A DNA stretch of 64,000 bases from Patiria pectinifera (Eukaryota; Echinodermata; Asteroidea; Valvatida; Asterinidae). The stretch lies in assembly GCA_029964075.1 (NCBI GenBank), contig CM057144.1, positions 5,417,281 through 5,481,280 of the forward strand. Direction: 5' to 3'. The translations under genes were made by a program, and so were the position numbers. Below, in pieces: positions 27,201 to 39,200 of the stretch. The notes beneath the pieces were generated by a model. The model was not told where the DNA came from. It did no database searches and saw only the letters and a list, made by a program, of their open reading frames with translations. Every line of letters begins with the position of its first letter. Within the stretch, counting starts at the first letter, position 1.

Positions 27201-30200
27201 CTTGATGCCATCACAATTGACAAGTAAGGTTTTCAGTTTGCTCTTTCCTTTACGTGTCTGACTCTGACTCGCCTTACTTCTCTGTCTCTTGTTTCCATTC
27301 AGATTTTTAGGAGAAGAAGTAGCCAAAGGTGAATTAGGTTCTTCTGAAGTAATGGAACAAGACAACAAGGAGCCATCTTCGCTGTTTTGTGGATTCGACA
27401 GACCAATAAAGGAGTTGGAAGTTGAAATGCAACATGAACTGGCAAACAGTGATGATGGTGATAGATTCGGCATACCACATGAACAGCATATCCATGTAAT
27501 ACTGGAATTACAGATTGGATAGTAAATGTCATCAGGCATATTCATGCAACTGGCGTGGAACCATTCTTTGCATTCATCACATTCAATTGCCCTCTGGCCC
27601 CACTTGGCAGCTTTACCACAAAGCACACATGGGTAGACAATCTTACGTGGACCTGGGTTGCTTTCAACATCAGAACCAAGCATGAGTAGTATGGACAAAT
27701 AGCGTAGCTCATGTCTAGAATACACAGTGAATCTTGTGGGGTGATGTTTAATCGACATAAAGCAGCATGACAAATGGGGATGTTTCATCTCATCAAGCTG
27801 GGACACAAGTTGGTTGTGCTCATTATAGTCATAATGAAGGAGTCAAACCAGTTCCTTGCAGTAGTAGCAGTATTGGTTGGTGGTCTAGATGCAAAGGGCA
27901 CTTGATTCTTGAAATTAGAATGTTGTGACTGTGTTCTGCAAAAGCCATACAATCCTGTAGTGTTTAGGATGATAAGCAGGTGTATAGCAACAGCTACAGT
28001 CAAATTCAGGGAAAAATGTTGCCCAGGATTGTAGTAATTCATCATGAAAATATTAATGGTTGATGATCAAATAAGGATTGGTCTCACCAAGTTGATGGAT
28101 GGAGGCTGGAATCAACAAAAGTCGAAAAATTTCCCGCGAGTTGGCGGCCATCTTTGATTACATTCACATCACGTGACTAGCAGTTGGATTCAGAAACCAA
28201 GATGTCACACAAAAAGGTGGAAAATAAATCCTCAAAATGCCTCAAAAATACATCTCCATGTAGCATTTAAAGTTGCCTGGTGTCATCTAGGAGATGTAGA
28301 CAGCTGTCCAGAGGAAGATTGGAGGCATAAAGTGAATATGTTGCACACAAAAATAAGGAAAATAGGGAGAACTGCACAGACACGTCCGTCCAGCTTCACA
28401 TGCACACAGTCAAGTATGTGGGTTTCAAGGGGTACTTGCATTGTTCTCCCTTTATCGGTCTTGTTTAGAATTTCTCTTCAGTGGTCTTGTTTTACAAAGG
28501 CTGACTTGTGGGCTACCATTGTTCCCTATATGTTAGTACCCCATAAGGTAGCTCTCATTAAAACATTCGAAGCTGTTACATCTTTGCTGCATACAACCAT
28601 GCTATGCGTAAACCACCATGGAAATAGCAGCGGTTTTGCCCTTAAACCAAATTGATATATTTTATTTGATTTTGCAGTTAGACCCTTTTAAAATCTTTTA
28701 TTTTTCTGAACACGTTGTTTCACATTGACAGCATATTTCATTTCCCTCGCTAGTTTGCTCCAGAGATGTCAAGCTTCCCCACCTGCCCCCAAACCTGATC
28801 TGCACCCTTCCAGAGAAGTGTCTAGGGTTCGATTGCTGTTTGGAGCTTCCCATCCCGGGGATCCGTCCCATCATTACTCAGGTCTCCTTCATCTTTGATC
28901 CTTGTAACTATCAGCTGTCAGTCAGTCTTGGCAGCTGGAGTCTGGATCTGCAAATCTTGTCCTATCAGTGGGGCCAGCTGGAAGAAATCACCATTGGAGA
29001 TGCTATAACTTTGAGGTATTTTTTACACACCTTAAAACCTTGCTTTCATATGAAGCCCGGGAAGGGACAGGGTGAAATTTTTTTTTGGAGTTTGCTAATT
29101 CGTTCGCACGAATTACTAATTCGTTCGCACGAATTGCTAATTCGTTCCCACGAATTCCTATTTCGTTCCCACGAATTCCTATTTCGTTCCCACGAATTCC
29201 TATTTCGTTCCCACGAATTCCTAATTCGTTCGCACGAATTGCTATTTCGTTCGCACGAATTCCTAATTCGTTCGCACGAATTACTAATTCGTGGGAACGA
29301 ATTAGCAATTCGTGGGAACGAATTAGCAATTCGTGGGAACGAATTAGTAATTCGTGGGAACGAATTAGGCCTAGTAATTCGTGCGAACGAATTACTAATT
29401 CGTTCCCACGAATTAGTAATTCGTGCGAACGAATTACTAATTCGTGCGAACGAATTACTAATTCGTGCGAACGAATTACTGGAGTTTGTTAATTCGTTCC
29501 CACGAATTAGTAATTCGTTCGCACGAATTAGTAATTCGTTCGCACGAATTGCTAATTCGTGCGAACGAATTAGTAATTCGTGGGAACGAATTAGTAATTC
29601 GTGCGAACGAATTAGCAAACTCCAAAAAAAAATTCCACCCTGTCCCTTCCCGGGCTTCATACTTTCATCATCAATTTTTGTAGTCGTGTAAAGTTTGTAA
29701 TCAGCATTTAAGCATCACAGTTTATGTGAATATCCGAATGTTTAATCATCATATTATCTTTTGTGTTACCAGCACATAATATTAAAAGTGTCAGATGTTT
29801 CACTAAGAGTAGTTAATTATGAAAACAAGGAACAAAGTCAAATAGTATTCCCGCTGTGTTCATAAAGGGACGAAACATTTTTTTAGCAGTCAAAGTTTAT
29901 CACACAAGAGTTGATCACACAAGAGTTGGGCAATTGTTGATTTCGCCAAATCTTCATAATCTGTCCTTTGCTTATTCATAGTTGTTTGATTACAAATAAT
30001 CTGAGTTGGACAATCATTATTCAATGAAACTTTTTATCTGACTTTATGGGACCATCAAGTCATGTAGACCTGTATTTAGACCTGTTTTTATTACTTTATA
30101 CACACAGTGTTTGTTAGCATTCCTTAATTTTCTTTTTTGTACTAGGCAAAAACATTTTGTCACTTTTTGTGAGATCACAAAACAGAAAAGAGTCATATTT

Positions 30201-33200
30201 TTAACATCATACATTCAAAAATTTTGACTCCCGTCACAAATTTTGGTGACTACGTTGACTCGAGTCCCAACAAGTTATTCACTCAACTCGACTCGACTCG
30301 AGTCCCTCATCAAGACTCGACTCGACTTGAGTCAAAGGCTAATGACACTCAAGTCCTAAAACTGTGCGAAAATATATTTGTGATGACTTACGGTACAAAG
30401 TTATTAATGCTTGCTTTTGTACTTCGCGTACTTCGTACTCGTACTTCGTTTATCGCGTACAGATGTACGCCCCATCACAGACTCTTTAGTCCCACCTCCT
30501 GGTTATATAATGTAGCGCACAAACTACTTACTTATACATGTAATGAAGTAGAATTTATTCACTATTGTGCAATAATATGTCAAGAACTCTTCTTTTCTGT
30601 CATTTCAGTCTGACCATTGACAAGTTAGATGCCCAGGAATCCTTCCAGATCTCTCTGGACATCGCCATCTGCATCGACAGTGACTGTGCGACCACACCAG
30701 TCCTTCAGGATTCCTTGGTTCCTATTCCATTCTGTAAGCTCAATGCTTCCTTTGAGCTGCCTGGGGATGGCAGCTTCGCAGGTCTTGCCCGGGAGCTCGA
30801 CGGGAATGTCGGGGAGTTGGCCATCCAGGCTGGTCTCCGAAAACTCGGAATCCAGGTAAAGGTTAAAGAAATTCCACTTCATTATACATTTGTTTTTATT
30901 AAGGTCAATTCATACTTTATGCAAATTGTCATACTGTAAATTTGGGGTCCACTTGTTTTCCTGTCCCTGTTATATCTGACATATATGCTTTCCCAACTCT
31001 GATGCTCTCCTTGATGTAGTCGTCCTTCAAGAGTGATTATGAATAGCAAAATACCTACCTAAATATTAAGAAATTGTTTAAAGTCAATCTTTATGATACT
31101 TGAATGGAAAAACAACAAAGTGGCAAGTTAACAGAGCAAGACAAATGTCACACTTTGGAACCTAGAATGACCTACATGCGTTAACAAAACAAATTGTAGA
31201 ATAAGCCACAATCAGTTTCAGCTGCTGGGAAGAAGCTTTCAATAAATTGTCAGTGTTGCAAGGAAGTTCACTGGCACTTCTGTTCATGAAGTTAATGTCC
31301 GCTTTGCAGACACTGTTGGTAGTCTCTGAAATATGACAAAATTTGGCAGCATGGAGAAAATTACTTGCTTGAATTAAGCAGCTATGCAGTTCCGGCAACT
31401 TTTTTTTTAATCCTTCTGCATTTTGTGGTCAGATTTTCTGAATAACTATGATACATGCTTAAAGTGACGCTTGTTTTTAATTCTCTATATTTTGACTGTT
31501 TTTCAGCAATATGTTAGTAACCAGCAGTGCGATATGGAGGTACTTGCGCCAAGTGAAAACAGTAAGTTCAATCATTGCTGTAAAGATAGACATAACAGCC
31601 GTCTCAAAGAAGCGTTGAGTTTGGGCACGCCTTCTATGGGCTTCGTGCGCCAACGAAAGAGGGTGCCCTTTCAACTAGCAACGACGTCTCATGGGTGGGA
31701 CATTTAGCTGGTCGACGCGCACAGTTCCTTGTGTGTGACGCACGTACACCAGGTGATTTGTACTATGAACACGAAGTGGTACGGCCGCGCGTCGCGGCAA
31801 AATTGCAGTCAGGCAAGATGGCGTCGGGTAATCACCCCCAACTGTACATTCTTTGCCGGTGATGGGGTACTTGTGAACGGCGCGGATAGTTGAAGATTAT
31901 CCTGTCAGCATTCGGCATGTAATAATATCGACACTAGAATTTGAAACAATCACAATGGAATTGTGGAGGAGGAAATGTTATCAGTTTTGAAGAAAAAAAT
32001 GTAAAAATTCTACATGCTTTCATGGATTTTGATGAAACTTGGATGCAGTAGCCCTTGGGTTGGAAGACACAATTCTTCATTGGGTTACTAAGGTCAAAGG
32101 TCATATAGGGTTCAATAACGGTCATTATCCAAATACTCAAATGTTTCCTTGTCTACAGAATTTGATGGATTTTAACGTCACTTGGATGGAGTGATCCCTG
32201 GGTGGGGGTTTATCACAACCCTTCGGGAATTAAAGGTCAAAGGTCATTTAGGGTCATTAGAGGTAGTCTTAAAATAATTTCACAAATTTGACTTTGAAAA
32301 CGAAGCGTACACAAACATTTATCTGCAGATCACTTATATACCTTTGTGACAACCGAAACTTTGATTGTTTTCGTCATTTTTCACCATATCCATGCTAATG
32401 AATGTGAAAAGTGTTTTGGTAAAAAGGATCTGTTTGAAAAGTTGGGACGTAAATCTTCCTGCAGTTGCCTTGTTTCAGGCTTTTTGAAATTGTAAATAGC
32501 TTTGCACCGTAAATGTTTGTATACTTTTCCTCCTCAAATTTTCGGCAAAATGTGAGACTTATAGCCCTGAGAATTATAAATTGTATTTGACGATTACATG
32601 TCTAATTTATACCATACCGGAAATGTTAATCTGCAGTCAATTCTTCCTCTGTCCACAACAGAATGTCCATTTCTGAGAGTGCCGACTCCAAACAACTTCC
32701 TGACCTGCACAGTGGATGACCGCTGCCTGGGCCTGACATGTTGTGCCTCCCTTGACCTTGTCTTCACTCGGCTGTCCACCACCGCTTACGCCATCCTAGA
32801 CCCCTGTGAATTCCAGCTGTCTGTCGGACTGGGGTCCTGGACCAAGAATCTGACGCTCTTTGAATACGACTGGGGAGTTGACAAAGTGCTAGATATCAGT
32901 GATTCTGTCTACATAGCGTACGTATGCACACTAGGATTCCTATGTTGGATGGAAGAAATTCCACTCAGTTGATTTTCACTAAGTTAATGGAGAGTTCATA
33001 ATCACCAATACAATAAGTCAGTAATGATCAACATTTTTGTGGAGATTTACTTTATTTTATAATTAAGCGGTGGTGTAGCTTAGTTTCTTAAAATACCCTG
33101 TTTAAAATTGGAACGACACAGTTTGTTCACTGAAAAACTGCTTTGAGACAAAAAGGGGGTCTTAGACTGGTCAGGGACCGTGTATACGAAATCATTTGTA

Positions 33201-36200
33201 CTCTCGGGCAAAAATGGCCAGTTCTATCTGTCAGTGATTGAGATGGATCATGGAACAGTTACATGAACACTTTGAATCACATTTGCTCATATATTTGTGC
33301 ACAGATACAATGTTGACAAGCTGAGTGAGCAGAAGGAGTTCCTTATTGACCTGTCAGTAACCCTATGCATAGACGGCACCTGTCGACCAATCCACCTGCT
33401 GCAGGCAGCTCATGTACCCATACCGATCTGCAATCCCAATGCCACCTTCACCCTACCTGGCAATGGCACCATCGGTGACTACCTGGATTACTTGGGAGAT
33501 GAAGTCACGGATGCAGCTATAGACCTGGTACTGGACTATCTCAACCTCAAGGTAGATGAGCAAGCCGTAATTTGGTCACTCAATCCATTCATTCAATCAA
33601 TCACACAAACAGTGTACATGTATTCAAATAATGAAAGGTTTGCGGAAACACCATGTGCGAACAATTTCTCAACTAAGAGAATGGTTCTGAAAAGAACCAG
33701 AGGTATTCACTCGACGTTCAGAGCATACTGACCGGAACGTCGTGTTAATACCTCTGGTTCTTTTCAGGACCATTCTCTTAGTTGAGAAATTATTTGCACA
33801 TGGTGTTTCTGCAAACCTTTCATTATTTAGTATCTCCACCATGCAAAGCCTAAAATCTTACTATTCAGCTATAGTTAACCTCCGACATTGGCGTACCTAA
33901 GTGGGGAAGTTGGAGGTAGAGCTCCCCAAGTTTATCTCCCCCTTCGAAAAGAAAAAGAGGAAAAAGGGAAAAGAAAACTAGAAGCCCTAATTCAATATCA
34001 AAGTTCAAGTTCACATAAGAAACTGCCATAAACATGGCTCGGAAGCGCCTGTGGACATGTTATCACCAGGGACCAAGAAAAATGGTATGTGTACTGGATA
34101 TGTATGCGGCTCAGAAAAACTTGCTTGTGAAATCAACATTGATGCGTAGTTATTTCTGGCATACTATAGGCAATGCGCATTTCAAATCAAAATGCTATCT
34201 TATATATGTGCATGCGGTTTTCGTGAAATAATAACATGAAATGGTGATGCATCTAGCTGGTTTTACGTATACCGTACGTGTACTATTTCATACGTGTACC
34301 ATTATAATGGTCCCTATACAGGGTGCCTTCTGTATCATATGAGATTAAGCCCCTCATAGTGGTGCAGCATAGCCCCAATATGGCAAAGGATCGTGCAATA
34401 TGTGATAAAAACATAAAACTTCGCATGTTGGTTCTTCATGCCGTGAAAAGAAAATCTTCAGATATGGAGGCATTTCATATTGAACTCTGGTGACCTTTAA
34501 GAGGTCAATGAACTTTACATACTCATAACTTTTGTTCTTCAAAACTTCACTTTCCTATGACATAAGTCAACGAAATGGGTCTTCATGCAAGAAAAATAAT
34601 GACCAGATGTGTGAAGAATTCATATCTGACCTCTAGTGACCTTTGAGAGGTCAATGACTTTTGGATAGTTGTACGATTTATTCTTTAAATCCCATCTTTC
34701 TTTCACGATTCATGCCGAAATAAACGGTGTTTATGCTATGAAGAGAATTTTTATATATAGGCCTTTCATTTTCAACCTGTGGTGACCTTACAAGAGGTCA
34801 CGACTTTTGTAAACCATAGCCTAGCTGTGGATATTTTTAAGTTTTACAAAATTGTAAATGCCACTTTTTCATGACCCAAGTCAAACACTTAAGTCTTTGC
34901 GCCATGTTGGGACATCATATTTGACGTAGTGATTCCCTTGAAGAGGTCAATGAACTCTGTGCTGCTATTTATCTTATTTATTCATCAACAGGCCATTTTC
35001 GTGACCCACGACTCAATGTTGCCAAGTAACGATATTGCACCTTTTAATTTACAGTCATGTTATAAATTAAGACCCCACAAACGATTTTGAGGTGACCTCT
35101 GACCTCGAGGCTCCTTGTTTGATTGGCAAACGCAATATGATGAAATTGGAATAGAAATCTGTGGTTTTGTTTTATAATGGAAAATGAATACATGTCAAGC
35201 AAAATTCACTCTTGTGTACCTATTACACCGCGCTGTGTCCAGATGGACTGTGATAACCACAATTTTAACCTTTTTACCAAGCCCAATGGTCACTGTTAGA
35301 GAGTGGTGCTTGTCCGATGCGCCTCTTATATTCTGTTGCGATTGCGTCTGCCCTCACAAAAAGAAACATTTAGATCAGTGGTCATGACTTCATGATATGC
35401 TAGAATAATTGATTAAATGCACACATTTTGCACTAATTAGACTTCGGTCATGAAAAAGTGGCATTTGGAAGATTAAACATAATAAATACCGGCAATCAGA
35501 GGATACAAAGTTCATTGGCCTCGCACATGTCATCAGAGGTCAAATATGAAATGCCTGCATATCTGAAAATTCATATCATGTCAAGAATACCCAACATTAA
35601 TATATGGGTAATAAAAGAGTGGTGTTTTGAATAGTTAATTTTCTTATAATCTATAAATACTATACGCAAAGTTCATTGACCCCTGGAAGGCCATCAGAAA
35701 ATTCTTTTCATAGCATGAGCCACTAAACATTATGACTTTGGTCTTGAAAAAGATGGGGTTCAAAGGGTAAATTGCATAAATAACCATAATCAGAGTTAGT
35801 GCATTTAATACAAAGGTCATTGACCTCTGGAAGGTCATTAGAGATCAATTGTGAAATTTTCGGGCATTTGATCAATATTAACATTGTACGAAGACTATAC
35901 ATAGACTTCTAGGTCGTAGGAAAGCGATGTTTTCAAGAACAATATTTATGTATAAATAGAGTATTCAAAGGAAGTGACCCCTCAAAGGTGACAAGGGGTC
36001 AGATAAGATCTTAAAAAAAAGTCATGTTATGAAGTGCTCACATGCCAAGCTTCACGCTTTTATCATAAAATGCGCAATTCTCTCCCTATGCCGCACAACC
36101 CATCTTGAGCTATTCACGGATGAGACCTACGACAGTTCAAATCCTGGAGTTGCCATTGCAGTCTGCTTTGTTCAGCATGCAGATGGAGTTATAGCAAACA

Positions 36201-39200
36201 TTCTACACTGCAACACAAAGCCATTGATGGAGGCAGCTATGGATTAGTGTCAGTGCTTTTACTTATGTTGTATTTGTTTTTATTCTTAGAACTATCTGTC
36301 CAGGAATCCCTGCAGTCTGCCTCCAGCATCGCCGGCTGGTAACGACGGTAAGTCACATTCAAATGTTTACACAGCAAAATTTAGGGTTTTTTTCGGTTTG
36401 TTCATAACATGATATTCCGCATAATCTAATATTGTTTATCGGAATGATCCAGTTAAGACCAATCGATCAAATGATCAAGTTTGTTCACAAAAGGTAATAG
36501 CAAACTGTTATTCCATTTCAGGTTGTTCCGTGCAGTTTCCACCCACCCCTCCCCAGTTGTCTTGCCGTATCGGCAGCCGTTGCACAAGTCTCCACTGCTG
36601 TCTGAATCTAGACTTGAAGGTGACTCAAATCAGCTCCAAGGCCTGGTTTATCATCGACCCCTGTGACTATACGCTGTCTGTCGGTCTAGAGTTGTGGTTC
36701 TTCAACGTCTCGCTGTTTTCCTACGAGTGGGGAGCAATTGAAAGTTTCATGGTTGGAGATGCGCTGGATGTGAAGTGAGTTCGATAGTAAATTACAGTCT
36801 ATCGAATAAAAGCCAAGGATCATTTAGAATTACTTGGAAAAGTACCTACCGATTTAATGAAAGAAACCTTGCTCAAAGTGAAGTCAGGACTGGTATCAAA
36901 TAGCCTAGGAAATTATTCCTCCTGAAATGGCATTGTTTTGAAAAAATGGGAAAGAATGTAGTATGCTAACGCCACTGTACTTCTTACATTGTGTACAAAT
37001 TATATGGAGAATTGAGTGCATTTTCAAGGTATTTTTTTAACAAAATTGTAAATGTTCCTCATCAGTTCCAGATTCATGTCGGTTCAACATTTTTGAAATG
37101 ATTGACCTTCATTGAGATAATATATGCTAATAAAGTGGCGTCAGGATACAACATTCTTTCCGAAAACTAGCTTTGAAAAAAAGTTTAAAAGTTGAATGCC
37201 TATGGAGATGAGCAACAGAATCCAATACTAGACCCAAAAATATGTGCAAAATGTTTTCTCTGTTTTACTGAGCTAAAAGTTCAACAGGCTAGTTTGTATG
37301 AATTTCCCAACTTAAGATTATGAGCACTTTTATTTTTCAAACGAAAGAAAATGCGCCAAAGCGAAATGGTCTTATGTACCTTTATACTCATGAAGCAGTT
37401 TCTTTCTTTTAAGAATACAGATAAATTACTTTAAAACGTTTATCCAAACGATATTTCCGAAACAGTGTAGTAACTTTGTGAAAACGAAAATCACTTGCGC
37501 CAGTGTCCGATGTGCGCAAACTTGGGTGTTTCTTCGTGAAACTAAAATTTGTCATGTAGCGGTTTTATATGTCATTGCTGCAGCTCAACTCCCTTGTATT
37601 GTCAATTGCGGTAAAAAATTAGTTGTATGCACTCCCACCCCATACATTCACCAAGCAGTGCCCACATGCACGCTGGCTCCCACAAGAGGTGAGTCCCCAT
37701 CATTGATCTCCATATACACGGACTGGATAGGACATCGCGCCGTGTTTGTGCACGAATGCGCGGCCGAACAATGGCGGCGCGTTTACTGTTAGACGGGTAA
37801 ACGCGCATTGTGCTTTCACTTTGTTTACTTTGGAAAATGGATTGAGTGAAATTTTTCTTACAGAAGGGAGTTCAAGCGTTCCTCCAAAACAATCTTTAAA
37901 AAAAAAATAACTGAACGATGAAGAGTTACCCTCAATCCCTCCAAACAGCTTTTCCACACTTTCTTGGTATACACTTTCTTATTATGCATTTTCGAAATTC
38001 AAGAAACCCCCCCCCCTTTCCTTTTCCTTTTTTTTTTAATCCCTCCTCCCAAAAATGATTGTAAGTAAAGTACCATTTCATTTTTGGCACATTGGTCATT
38101 AGAGCACACTGAATTACTCTATCAACGAAATGAATAATTGTATTAATAATATGCTAAAATGACAACATATTTTTTTAACTGAACGCTAACACGAGAAATT
38201 GTATGGAGATTCATTCAAATGATTGATATATTTATTAAAAAACCTGAACATACACCAATTACAATCTAAAAGGTAAACAAACCTTAATTTTACAAAGTAA
38301 TCAGTAAAAACTTCTTCCCGTCCCTAGATTGATCAGGGAATGACATCGTTCACCTCTTATGATATTGTGTGAAAGGAGATGAATCACAAACCAAAATAGT
38401 ACTATACTAATTTTGTCAAAGAATAATTCAAGCTACTCACGGTCTTGTTTATAATTAAATGTTTAGCTATACTTCTGAAAATAAATATAATTACTTGTAA
38501 GTGTAATGGGAATCGTTTTTTGTGAGCGAATATGACGGTGTATATGGCTATAGCTAGTAATCTTATATAACGGCGTACACAACATAATTTCAAACCATAA
38601 AAGTAGTCATTGCTTTCTTCACCATACAAACTGTCAATAATGTGACAGTCATCTTGGGAGCTCATAAAAATACTTGCGTTGAACTCCACAACTTCTTTCC
38701 AAAACCAAAATCAATCAATGTTAACAGTTCGATCCACATCGTAAAAATTGATTAAGTCAAACGCTCAGATGCCTATCACATCGCATGTTCCATTCAGTGG
38801 ATGATACAGTCGATTCCATTCCTCCGTGAAGTTCTCCATTTTCGTCCGGCTCGGTCCTGCAGCTGGTGGTTTTGGCTTTGTTGAAGTTCTTTGTTTGATA
38901 TGAAGGTCAATCGGCCAGTTGTGCAGTAAGTTAGCATAAACCATCTCCTCGGTTTCTCTTTATAAATAAAAAAATAATAGAAACATTTCGGTAGGCGTTA
39001 AGCCAAGGTAGCTCTACTGAGTGGAGCGCACTCAGTAGAGCTAAAGCCAAGGCAGACATAATTCAATCAGATTTTGCATATAAAAGTTATAAAGGTTATT
39101 CGAATAAACTATTTTAAACAAGTCAACTTTTGTTCATTGCCATTGCCGGGTCAGTCATGCACGTTTAGGCCTATGTCTTAAAAAAACATGGACGGCGACC

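Noticed and set aside
28140-28190. AAGATGGCCGCC on the minus strand as a YY1-type LINE promoter
   Set aside because: The element's 5' end is not defined, and similar ATGGCGGC words occur at 37773 and 62234 outside it, so the link is too weak.
28173-28655. Plus-strand open frame of 160 codons right of the LINE
   Set aside because: Its start lies at the uncertain LINE border and the translation has low-complexity composition and no module motifs.
29085-29640. Regular repeats resembling a CRISPR array
   Set aside because: There are no unique spacers, the units are themselves palindromic, and the context is animal genomic DNA.
29003-29683. Several long open frames on both strands through the AATTCGT repeat
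   Set aside because: They follow from a 21-bp palindromic unit without stop codons; none has a start, splice site or composition independent of the repeat.
34022-34230. Open frame starting MARKRLWTCYHQG
   Set aside because: It sits in the GGTCA-repeat-rich intron with no splice-consistent link to the gene and no family match.
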